From Alphaproteobacteria bacterium (GTDB lineage: Bacteria > Pseudomonadota > Alphaproteobacteria > Rhizobiales > Hyphomicrobiaceae), in the NCBI GenBank assembly GCA_005888525.1, contig VBAB01000050.1, forward strand, positions 1 to 6,699: a stretch of 6,699 nt of DNA, written 5' to 3'. The notes below the pieces were generated by a model that ran no database searches, was not told where the DNA came from, and was given only the letters and a program-made list of their open reading frames with translations. This document shows, in pieces, positions 1 through 4,768 of this stretch (position 1 is its first letter; every line of letters starts with the position of its first letter). The position numbers were made by a program, and so were the translations under genes.

Positions 1-858
1 CTCCTTGACCTTCTCTGCCGGCCGGTCGGCGGGATTGAGGGGTGTCCACACTGGGCCGGGAGCGACGGCATTCACGCGAATGCCGCGACCGACGAGGCTG
101 CTTGCCAGCGACCGCGTGAAGGCGTGGATGCCTCCCTTGGTCATCGAGTAGTCGAGAAGGCGCGAGCTGCCGAGCAGGCCAGTTACCGAACCATTCATGA
201 CGATGGCACCGCCGTTCTTGATCTTCGGGACGGCGGCGCGCGCCATGTAGAAATAGCCGTAGAGGTTGGTTTTGAGCGTGCGGTCGAAGTGCTGGTCGGT
301 GATGTCGGTGATGTGGTTGGCGTGCTGCTGGAAGGCGGCGTTGTTGACGAGAATGTCGAGTTTGCCAAACGCCTGAATGGTCTTGGCCACCGCGTCCTCG
401 CAGAATTCGCTGTCAGACACATCGCCTGAGATGAGGATGCAGCGGCGGCCCTCCTTCTCGACGGCGCGCTTGGTCTCCTCGGCGTCCTGGTGCTCGTTGA
501 GATAGACAATGGCGACGTCGGCGCCTTCCCGGGCGTAGAGCACAGCCACGGCACGGCCGATCCCAGAGTCGCCCCCGGTGATAATGGCAACCATGTCCTC
601 GAGCTTTTCCGAGCCCTTGTAGCCGGGCGCCTCGAACATGGGGCGGGCCTCGAGTTCGGCCTCGACGCCGGGCTTCGTCAAATGCTGCGGCGGGAACTGG
701 TCGGGGTAGGAGCGGGTGCCGGCCTGCATCGGGCCCTGGTCTTTCTTCTCGGGCTCCCTCTTCTCCTTGGCCTCGATGTCCTGCTGGATGCGCTCGCCCT
801 GTCGGACAGCTTCGGTCATTACCTTCTTGGCGCGCCCGCGCGGTTTATGCTCGCCCAT
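1..858 (-). CDS. SDR family oxidoreductase, stress type (3' end beyond window)
   Basis: Short-chain dehydrogenase/reductase resembling E. coli YghA and Bacillus general stress protein 39; the 286 codons seen run off the left edge. An ~85-residue charged N-terminal extension precedes the Rossmann domain. Visible motifs are TGGDSGIG (94-101, NAD(P) binding), NNAA (172-175), and the catalytic set N198, S224, Y237 and K241 (YSMTK), followed by the usual VNAVAPGPVWTPL segment. All catalytic residues are intact, so it should be an active cytosolic NAD(P)-dependent enzyme; the substrate cannot be read from sequence. The ATG at 858 is preceded by AGGGAG with about 7 nt spacing. An EcfG-like promoter motif (895-919) sits about 36 nt upstream, suggesting general-stress control. 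Only the last few dozen residues appear to be missing. Confidence 0.95.
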   Translation of the reverse strand, partial: MGEHKPRGRAKKVMTEAVRQGERIQQDIEAKEKREPEKKDQGPMQAGTRSYPDQFPPQHLTKPGVEAELEARPMFEAPGYKGSEKLEDMVAIITGGDSGIGRAVAVLYAREGADVAIVYLNEHQDAEETKRAVEKEGRRCILISGDVSDSEFCEDAVAKTIQAFGKLDILVNNAAFQQHANHITDITDQHFDRTLKTNLYGYFYMARAAVPKIKNGGAIVMNGSVTGLLGSSRLLDYSMTKGGIHAFTRSLASSLVGRGIRVNAVAPGPVWTPLNPADRPAEKVKE

Positions 859-894
859 GTCAGTCTCCCTGGATTTGCAGCGTTGCGCTGGCTA

Positions 895-919
895 AACCGC
901 GGCCGCCTTGCGCGGTTCC
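895..919 (-). promoter_or_regulatory. EcfG/RpoE2-type promoter motif ahead of the SDR gene
   Basis: On the minus strand, GGAAC (919-915), a 16-nt spacer and GGTT (898-895). This matches the alphaproteobacterial general-stress sigma consensus GGAAC-N16/17-CGTT except for the first base of the -10. The predicted transcript would start near 888, giving a leader of about 30 nt before the SDR start at 858. Motif match by eye only. Confidence 0.65.
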
Positions 920-960
920 GTGCTGGTGCCTCGAGTGGCGAGGGACGATCTCCAGCGGTC

Positions 961-1092
961 TTAGGACGATCCATACCGGCGCGCGAGGTCGCGCTCTTCG
1001 TAGCGCATGGCGATGAACACATACATCGTGAAGCCAATCGCCAGGAGCGCGTGACCTGCCGTCATGTGGGGCGTAGCCCACACATCCAACTG
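961..1092 (-). pseudogene. remnant of an NnrU/MddA-like membrane methyltransferase C-terminus
   Basis: The minus-strand frame reads VWATPHMTAGHALLAIGFTM followed by YVFIAMRYEERDLARRYG. This is the pattern of the C-terminal transmembrane helix and following EERDL...G segment of the isoprenylcysteine-methyltransferase-like family (NnrU, methanethiol S-methyltransferase MddA). A TAA stop (961-963) comes right after YGSS, where family members usually carry Tyr, and the codons beyond it still read DRWRSS, much like the family's next residues. Upstream of VWATP the match is lost: no HPLY motif and no earlier helices. I read it as a decayed fragment of a roughly 200-residue protein, not a working gene. 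It lies between the two divergent stress promoters. Family assignment is from memory of conserved motifs. Confidence 0.5.
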
Positions 1093-1100
1093 GCGAGGTG

Positions 1101-1125
1101 GGAACTTGGGAGGAACATGCTGGTT
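1101..1125 (+). promoter_or_regulatory. EcfG/RpoE2-type promoter motif ahead of micro-ORF and KGG gene
   Basis: GGAAC (1101-1105), a 16-nt spacer and GGTT (1122-1125), the same form as the SDR promoter but facing right. The transcript would begin near 1132 and reach the micro-ORF at 1161 after about 30 nt, then the small basic protein gene at 1345. A second GGAAC at 1112-1116 lacks a matching -10. Motif match by eye. Confidence 0.6.
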
Positions 1126-1160
1126 TAACCGGAAATCCTTATTCGCGACAACGAAGAGGA

Positions 1161-1274
1161 ATGGTGCATGGCAACCAGCACAGTCCACCGGCGTTCAGCG
1201 ATGATTCCTGGGCGGATCGCAATTGGGAGAAACAGACCTACCAGCACTACAACGTGATGCCCTATTGGGCCTGA
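1161..1274 (+). CDS. putative 37-residue microprotein, Trp/Tyr-rich C-terminus
   Basis: An ATG (1161) opens a 37-codon frame ending at TGA 1272-1274. The peptide begins MVHGNQHSPPAFSDDSWADR and ends NWEKQTYQHYNVMPYWA: hydrophilic at first, aromatic at the end, with no signal peptide or membrane span. GAAGAGGA abuts the ATG, so the second codon (GTG, 1164) is an equally plausible start. The main support is position: it lies about 35 nt downstream of an EcfG-like promoter, where the first gene of that transcript should be. The frame stays open upstream to 1077 but has no ATG there. I do not recognise the family. It overlaps no gene I consider functional on the other strand. It may instead be an untranslated leader of the 1345 gene. 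Confidence 0.4.
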   Translation: MVHGNQHSPPAFSDDSWADRNWEKQTYQHYNVMPYWA

Positions 1275-1280
1275 CAGCTC

Positions 1281-1315
1281 GCGCCGGGCCCATCCGGGCC
1301 GGATCGACCCGGCGC
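1281..1315 (+). other. GC-rich hairpin between micro-ORF and KGG gene
   Basis: An 8-bp perfect inverted repeat, GCGCCGGG (1281-1288) and CCCGGCGC (1308-1315), encloses a 19-nt loop that can form an inner ATCC/GGAT stem. It begins 7 nt after the micro-ORF stop and ends 29 nt before the next ATG. Only TGCTTT follows, not a proper U-tract. It could be a terminator or attenuator for the stress transcript, or an mRNA-stabilising structure. Confidence 0.4.
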
Positions 1316-1344
1316 TGCTTTCATGACGAACAGGGAGCCAGCAG

Positions 1345-1647
1345 ATGCCGCGCGGCGACAAGTCGAGTTACACTGAAAAACAGAAACGCCAGGCCGAGCA
1401 TATCGAGGAGGGATATGAGCACCGGGGCGTCCCGGAAAAGGAAGCCGAGCGACGCGCCTGGGCGACAGTCAATAAGCAAGACCATGGTGGAAAGAAGAGC
1501 GGTTCTGGCGTAGGCAAGGCGAGGGATACCTCATCCTCCCGGAAGGGGGGCCGCCTGGGCGGGCGGGCCGCATCGCAGCGGCCGGCTTCCGAACGCTCGA
1601 GATCGGCGAAAAAGGCCGCAGCCACCAGGCGCACGCGCGGACATTAG
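1345..1647 (+). CDS. small basic KGG-type protein (often annotated 'plasmid stabilization protein')
   Basis: A 100-aa, highly basic, soluble protein. Residues 1-48 form a charged helical segment (MPRGDKSSYTEKQKRQAEHI, then EEGYEHRGVPEKEAERRAWATVN) of the kind found in a widespread rhizobial small-protein family, usually labelled 'plasmid stabilization protein' without experimental basis. Residues 65-75 (SRKGGRLGGRA) resemble the KGG repeat of bacterial stress-induced proteins. The rest is a Ser/Ala/Arg/Lys tail (SAKKAAATRRTRGH) resembling histone-H1-like tails, suggesting nucleic-acid binding. The ATG at 1345 has a strong AGGGAG (1332-1337) 7 nt upstream. It lies downstream of the EcfG-like promoter at 1101-1125, separated by a hairpin. 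A stress or nucleoid role is inference. Confidence 0.85.
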   Translation: MPRGDKSSYTEKQKRQAEHIEEGYEHRGVPEKEAERRAWATVNKQDHGGKKSGSGVGKARDTSSSRKGGRLGGRAASQRPASERSRSAKKAAATRRTRGH

Positions 1648-1745
1648 GACCCCATGCCCGATGTGTGCGTTTCTGGTGATTAGCTAGGGTCGGGTGATCG
1701 TCAAGACGCGCAGCGTGTGGCGACGGAAGCCATTGTGCACCGGCA

Positions 1746-2393
1746 ATGCGACTAAAGCGAACGTCTGATGAAGCTGCCGCGAAACGGGCGGAGCCGAAGT
1801 CGCTTGACGAACTCAACGCGCAGATCGCATCGGCCGCGCCCCTCGTGCCAGGCGCTACGCGTGCTGTGCTGGGGGAGGGGCCGGTTGGGGCGGCCATTGC
1901 GCTCGTAGGGGAGCAACCCGGAGACCAGGAGGATCGGCAGGGCCGACCGTTCGTCGGACCTGCCGGCCTGTTGCTCGATAGGGCCCTGACGGAGGCCGGA
2001 CTTGATCGGCACGAGGTGTACGTCACCAACGCCGTCAAGCATTTCAAATTCCAACAGCGCGGCAAACGGCGCATCCACCAGAAGCCGACGGCGGGAGAAG
2101 TCAGGCACTATCGCTGGTGGCTGGACCGGGAGCTGCAACTGGTACATCCAGGTGTGGTCGTGGCGCTGGGCGCGACCGCAGTATTGGCACTCGCCGGGAA
2201 GCCCCTCTCGATCGCGCGCTTTCGGGGGCGGGCAGATTTCAATGGCCGTCGCGGGTTCATCACGGTGCACCCGTCCTACTTGCTCCGTTTGCCCGACAGA
2301 ACGGCCAAGGAAGAAGCGTGTCGGGCGTTCGTGGGAGACCTGCGAAGTGTACGTCGGCTGGCGGGGCGAATTGTCCCTTCGCCGGTCCATTGA
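1746..2393 (+). CDS. udgX: UdgX-family uracil-DNA glycosylase-like protein lacking cluster cysteines
   Basis: A 215-aa protein of the UdgX branch of the uracil-DNA glycosylase superfamily, whose members excise uracil and stay covalently bound to the DNA. Visible motifs are GEQPGDQED (55-63, motif I with E56, Q57, D60), FVGPAG (69-74), the VTNAVKHFKF stretch (93-102), the UdgX-specific loop KRRIH (107-111, where H111 corresponds to the bond-forming histidine of mycobacterial UdgX) and HPSYLLR (175-181, motif III). Most UdgX proteins have an N-terminal CxxC and a Cys before a Trp-Leu pair that help hold a [4Fe-4S] cluster. Here these positions read ASAAPL (28-33) and HYRWWL (121-126), and the only Cys is C192. 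The cluster is probably absent. The ATG at 1746 lacks a clear SD, but an in-frame TGA at 1695 leaves no better ATG or GTG. No EcfG-like motif lies upstream. Confidence 0.9.
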   Translation: MRLKRTSDEAAAKRAEPKSLDELNAQIASAAPLVPGATRAVLGEGPVGAAIALVGEQPGDQEDRQGRPFVGPAGLLLDRALTEAGLDRHEVYVTNAVKHFKFQQRGKRRIHQKPTAGEVRHYRWWLDRELQLVHPGVVVALGATAVLALAGKPLSIARFRGRADFNGRRGFITVHPSYLLRLPDRTAKEEACRAFVGDLRSVRRLAGRIVPSPVH

Positions 2394-2400
2394 AGTTAGT

Positions 2401-2433
2401 CGATTGCCCGGGCCGCCGGCGGAAGGGCAATCG
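2401..2433 (+). terminator. hairpin just after udgX stop (putative terminator, no U-tract)
   Basis: A perfect 9-bp inverted repeat, CGATTGCCC (2401-2409) and GGGCAATCG (2425-2433), encloses a 15-nt loop containing the palindrome CCGCCGGCGG. It starts 8 nt after the udgX stop codon. There is no T-run on either side, so it would act as a weak or Rho-assisted terminator, or as a 3'-end-protecting structure. Convergent transcription from the right would also form it. Confidence 0.55.
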
Positions 2434-2448
2434 CCGTGTCAGGCCGAT

Positions 2449-2579
2449 TCAGATCCCCTGGGCTGTTGCCTTGTCGCGCACGAGGGTCGCCCTGCCTTCG
2501 ATGGTGGCGAATTCGGAGCGGCTTTGGGACGTCACCAGGACATGAGGATCGGCCGCGGGAGCGATCCTCCTCTGGGTGG
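2449..2579 (-). pseudogene. probable remnant of a general stress protein 26-like (PNPOx-fold) flavoprotein
   Basis: The minus-strand frame reads PAADPHVLVTSQSRSEFATI then EGRATLVRDKATAQGI and stops at TGA (2451-2449). This follows the core of the pyridoxamine-5'-phosphate-oxidase-like general stress proteins, which read roughly DPxVxVTFQSSSxFVSVSGRAxVVRDRA. Third codon positions are strongly G/C across about 30 codons, as expected of former coding sequence in this genome. The N-terminal half is missing: upstream, the frame runs into the end of the 105-aa gene. The segment after the match (LW...W.P in the family) is replaced by a stop. No start codon or RBS serves it. I read it as a degraded fragment; the family call is from memory of the motif. 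Confidence 0.45.
2544..2569 (-). terminator. hairpin after the 105-aa gene stop (putative terminator, no U-tract)
   Basis: A perfect 8-bp inverted repeat, GAGGATCG (2544-2551) and CGATCCTC (2562-2569), with a 10-nt loop. On the minus strand it begins 10 nt after the stop codon of the 2580-2897 gene. It lacks a U-tract. With the hairpin at 2401-2433 it closes each arm of a convergent gene pair. Confidence 0.5.
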
Positions 2580-2897
2580 CTATGCAGGGCGGGGCTCTTC
2601 GATCCGCAGAATCTCGACCGCCGGAGGGGCAAGAAGAATTTCGCTGAAGGCGTGCATCCAGTCACCGCTCTTGCCCTTAGGGCCCGCGCCGCGATGACGG
2701 AAAGTCTCGAGCTGGTCGAGGCTCTCGAGCGCGACTTCGAACTGCAGGGCGGCTCCGCCGTGGGCGCGCGTCAGCGGAATCAGAATGCGCGCCTCGAGCC
2801 CGCTCTTGCGGGCGGTCTCGAGCTCCTGGTGAATGGAGTCCAACGCGCGTTGCCGGTTGGCCGGTGCCACGTCGTAGGAAAATCGGGCGAGGTACAT
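2580..2897 (-). CDS. conserved hypothetical protein, predicted small alpha/beta fold
   Basis: A 105-aa soluble protein that I do not recognise by name, though it resembles rhizobial hypothetical proteins. Apparent order: beta strand MYLARFSYDV (1-10), a long charged helix 12-33, strand ARILIPL (36-42), a TRAHGG turn (44-48), strand ALQFEVAL (50-57), helix ESLDQLETFRHRG (58-70), then DWMHAFSEILL (79-89) and strand VEILRIE (94-100). This beta-alpha-beta pattern fits a dimeric ferredoxin-like (ABM/NIPSNAP-type) domain, but that is inference. No signal peptide, no membrane segment and no Cys. The ATG at 2897 has GGAGG with about 6 nt spacing. It follows ku on the same strand after 103 nt, so co-transcription is possible; I see no promoter of its own. 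Confidence 0.85.
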   Translation of the reverse strand: MYLARFSYDVAPANRQRALDSIHQELETARKSGLEARILIPLTRAHGGAALQFEVALESLDQLETFRHRGAGPKGKSGDWMHAFSEILLAPPAVEILRIEEPRPA

Positions 2898-3000
2898 GGG
2901 TATCCTCCGCTTTCGGGTTGCCTGACGCGTTTCCTTTAAGAATGTCGGCGATTCCGTTCAAAGGCGATGCGGCGGCGAACGCCATCGGGGTCGCGTGCCA

Positions 3001-3894
3001 TCAGGCGGCTCTCTTTTTCTTTCTTTTGCTGGAGCTGCGCCGATGCGACGACTTGAGGCGCGAGCGCTTCTTGCTGGCAGAGGATGACCGCAGCGCGGCA
3101 GCGCGCCTGCCTCCGCCCTGGACGCTTTGGCGCAATGCCTCCATCAAGTCGACGACGTTGGAGGGCCGCTCGGCCGGCCCCTCGTATTCGATAGGTTTGC
3201 CGGCCGCCTTGCGCTTCACGAGCTTCTTCAGCTCGGTTTCGAATTCGTCCTTGAACTCGGATGGGTCGAAGTGCCCGGCCTTGGTGTCGAGGATGTGCGA
3301 GGCAAGGCTCAGCATCTCCTTGGGGATGCGTGGACTTGGTACGGAACGCGCGAGTTCCTTCTCGTCACGGACTTCGTAATCATAGCGCAGCAGCGTGCCG
3401 AGCAGGATCTTGCCCATCGGCTCGATGGCCATGATGTGTTGGCGGTTGGTGAGGACGATTTTCGCCAGCGCTACGCGCCCCTTGTCTTTCATAGCATCGC
3501 GTATGACGGCGAAGGCTTCTTCGCCGGCCTTGCCGTCGGGCACGATGTAGTAGGGGCGGTCGAAGTAGCGCCGGTCGATCTCATCCACGGGCACGAACTT
3601 CTCTATATCGAGGGTGTGGGTGCTCTCGACCTGAATGGCTTTGATTTCCTCGGGCTCGATCTCGACGTATTTGCCCTTGGACACCTCGTAGCCGCGGCTC
3701 TTTTCGTCCTTGTCGACGGCCTTGCCAGTGACCTCATCGATCATCTGTTGGCGCAGGCGATGCCCGGTCTTGCGGTTGATCTGATGGAAGTGGGTCTTCT
3801 CGGCCTGGCTGGAGGCGGGGTAGAGAGCAACCGGACAGGTGACCAGCGAGAGCTTGAGATAGCCCTTCCAATAGGCGCGACGGGCGGCGGCCAT
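3001..3894 (-). CDS. ku: Ku protein, non-homologous end joining
   Basis: A 297-aa single-chain bacterial Ku. It forms a homodimeric ring that binds double-strand DNA ends and recruits the ligase LigD. It opens with the typical RAYWKGYLKLSLVTCPVALY (6-25), continues with HFHQINRKTGHRLRQQ, GYEVSKGKYVEIEPEEI, DEIDRRYFDRPYYIVPDG and MEPMGK-like IEPMGKILLGTLLRYDYEVR, and ends the core near 255 (NVVDLMEALRQSV). Residues 260-297 are a Ser/Lys/Arg-rich tail ending KRKKKRAA, as in many Ku proteins, where it modulates DNA binding. The ATG at 3894 has GGAG about 6 nt upstream. No ligD lies in the window. An EcfG-like promoter (3926-3951) lies about 30 nt upstream, agreeing with reported RpoE2 control of one ku set in Sinorhizobium meliloti. 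Confidence 0.97.
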   Translation of the reverse strand: MAAARRAYWKGYLKLSLVTCPVALYPASSQAEKTHFHQINRKTGHRLRQQMIDEVTGKAVDKDEKSRGYEVSKGKYVEIEPEEIKAIQVESTHTLDIEKFVPVDEIDRRYFDRPYYIVPDGKAGEEAFAVIRDAMKDKGRVALAKIVLTNRQHIMAIEPMGKILLGTLLRYDYEVRDEKELARSVPSPRIPKEMLSLASHILDTKAGHFDPSEFKDEFETELKKLVKRKAAGKPIEYEGPAERPSNVVDLMEALRQSVQGGGRRAAALRSSSASKKRSRLKSSHRRSSSKRKKKRAA

Positions 3895-3925
3895 AGCGAA
3901 CTCCGAGCTGAGCCTTCAGCCGGAG

Positions 3926-3951
3926 AACCCCGCCTCGCGGCGACGGGTTCC
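3926..3951 (-). promoter_or_regulatory. EcfG/RpoE2-type promoter motif ahead of ku
   Basis: On the minus strand, GGAAC (3951-3947), a 17-nt spacer and GGTT (3929-3926). The spacing is one base longer than in the other three motifs here but within the range known for EcfG promoters. The transcript would start near 3919, about 25 nt before the ku ATG. Motif match by eye. Confidence 0.55.
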
Positions 3952-4029
3952 GCCAAGAAAACAGCCGCCACCCTGGTCCTCCCCTAAGCGCCGAAGCGTG
4001 GCCTTGGCCGGAGTTTCCGGACAGTCGGC

Positions 4030-4054
4030 GGAACCCACGATCATCTGCGTGGTT
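4030..4054 (+). promoter_or_regulatory. EcfG/RpoE2-type promoter motif ahead of the small-protein operon
   Basis: GGAAC (4030-4034), a 16-nt spacer and GGTT (4051-4054), 25 nt before the ATG at 4080, whose RBS AGGGAG lies at 4068-4073. It is divergent from the ku promoter about 80 nt away, so ku and the small-protein operon appear to share one stress-responsive intergenic region. Confidence 0.65.
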
Positions 4055-4079
4055 CGTCTTGCAGAGCAGGGAGTGAACC

Positions 4080-4316
4080 ATGGCTTACAACGATCCCGGT
4101 CCGCACCGTCCGGACGACTACATCGATCGCCGCGGCGATATGGGATGGACACCTATTGCGCTAGGCGTCGCATTTCTGATTGTTCTCGGGTTGCTGCTGT
4201 TTGGCGCGCCAAAGTCCGCCGACCAGCCGAACACAACTGCCCAGCGCAGCGAGGTTCCGAACGCCGCGCCGAGCGCGCCCTCGGTCCCCGTGCCGCCCCC
4301 TCCGAAACCTCAGTAA
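4080..4316 (+). CDS. small single-span membrane protein, stress-operon leader gene
   Basis: A 78-aa hypothetical protein. Residues 1-20 are hydrophilic (MAYNDPGPHRPDDYIDRRGD), residues 22-42 form one membrane helix (GWTPIALGVAFLIVLGLLLF), and the remainder is a Ser/Pro/Ala-rich tail ending PVPPPPKPQ. The charged N-terminus before the helix and the low-complexity tail suggest a tail in the periplasm, though topology is not certain. Similar short proteins (MGWTPIAL... helix) occur in Bradyrhizobium relatives; no function is known to me. The ATG has AGGGAG with 6 nt spacing and lies 25 nt from an EcfG-like promoter. It is followed after 10 nt by the next ORF, so it is probably the first gene of a small operon. 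Confidence 0.8.
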   Translation: MAYNDPGPHRPDDYIDRRGDMGWTPIALGVAFLIVLGLLLFGAPKSADQPNTTAQRSEVPNAAPSAPSVPVPPPPKPQ

Positions 4317-4326
4317 GCGCAAGCTC

Positions 4327-4569
4327 ATGGCAAAAGAGCAAACTAAGCCGAAGGGGAAGATCGGCCGCAGTGACCGCTACCCGAGCGACTACGGGGTGCG
4401 CGATCACGACCAAGATAAGCACGCGGACGAGAATGGCAGCTGGGTTCCCGGCGACAGGGGACAAGGGCGCGAAGGTCAAAGCAAGGGTTACGGGGGAAGC
4501 GGGGGGAAGGGAACTGGTCCCTTGGGGCCACAGAGTAAAAAGCGGCGGTCTGACAATGAGGGGAGCTGA
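4327..4569 (+). CDS. small Gly-rich hydrophilic protein
   Basis: An 80-aa hypothetical protein, very hydrophilic and probably disordered. It has a basic start (MAKEQTKPKGKIGRSDRYPS), an acidic middle (RDHDQDKHADENGSWVPGD), a Gly/Lys/Ser-rich stretch (SKGYGGSGGKGTG) and ends KKRRSDNEGS. No cysteine, signal peptide or membrane segment. The composition resembles stress-induced hydrophilic or KGG-like proteins, which is only suggestive. The ATG at 4327 is 10 nt after the stop of the membrane-protein gene; the RBS is weak, consistent with translational coupling. The frame is open upstream but that part overlaps the preceding gene in another frame, so this start is preferred. Confidence 0.7.
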   Translation: MAKEQTKPKGKIGRSDRYPSDYGVRDHDQDKHADENGSWVPGDRGQGREGQSKGYGGSGGKGTGPLGPQSKKRRSDNEGS

Positions 4570-4729
4570 AGTCTTCGGTGCTGGTCTCGCCGCGTTAGAT
4601 CGGGCAGGCGCGCCCGATCCGGCACCGCCGCAACCGCCCGATCTTCCGCCAACTCCTGTACCGGAGCCGGGGATTCCGCCCGAGCCTGACCTGCCGCCCG
4701 GAACCCCTCCGCCGAAACCGATAACTTAG
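4556..4729 (+). CDS. putative 57-aa proline-rich ORF
   Basis: It overlaps the end of the preceding gene by 14 nt. The peptide starts MRGAEVFGAGLAALDRAGAP and continues as proline-rich sequence (PPTPVPEPGIPPEPDLPP) to PPPKPIT and a TAG stop. PPxPDLPP repeats are typical of small rhizobial proteins of unknown role, and the overlapping start fits coupled translation. Against it: the start has no clear RBS, low-complexity Pro stretches arise easily in GC-rich DNA, and an 8-bp hairpin (4598-4619) that could end the operon lies inside it. Confidence 0.4.
   Translation: MRGAEVFGAGLAALDRAGAPDPAPPQPPDLPPTPVPEPGIPPEPDLPPGTPPPKPIT
4598..4619 (+). terminator. hairpin downstream of the 4327-4569 gene (putative terminator)
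   Basis: A perfect 8-bp inverted repeat, GATCGGGC (4598-4605) and GCCCGATC (4612-4619), with a 6-nt loop. It begins 29 nt after the stop of the Gly-rich protein gene. There is no U-tract. If it terminates the small operon, the proline-rich ORF that contains it is less likely to be expressed. Confidence 0.4.
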
Positions 4730-4768
4730 AGAGGTGGAAATGAGGCTTACCGCCGCGCCACCTGCTCG

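Noticed and set aside
1112..1116. A second GGAAC that could be an alternative EcfG -35 element
   Set aside because: No GGTT or CGTT lies 16-17 nt downstream, unlike the GGAAC at 1101.
490..1128. A 212-codon plus-strand ORF covering the SDR 5' half and the promoter gap
   Set aside because: Most of it is antisense to the SDR gene, whose motifs are intact. The remainder has no RBS or recognisable domain.
1168..1188. CAGCH on the minus strand, resembling a c-type cytochrome haem site
   Set aside because: It sits in a frame with a stop about 10 nt upstream, no signal peptide and no cytochrome fold around it. It is simply upstream of the methyltransferase remnant.
2928..2985. A possible EcfG promoter for the 105-aa gene (GGAAA/GGAAT on the minus strand)
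   Set aside because: Neither matches GGAAC and neither has GTT at the right distance.
3127..3987. A 286-codon plus-strand ORF antisense to ku
   Set aside because: Ku on the minus strand is unmistakable. This frame is its complement and has repeated L/D/V/G composition typical of a shadow of a GC-rich gene.
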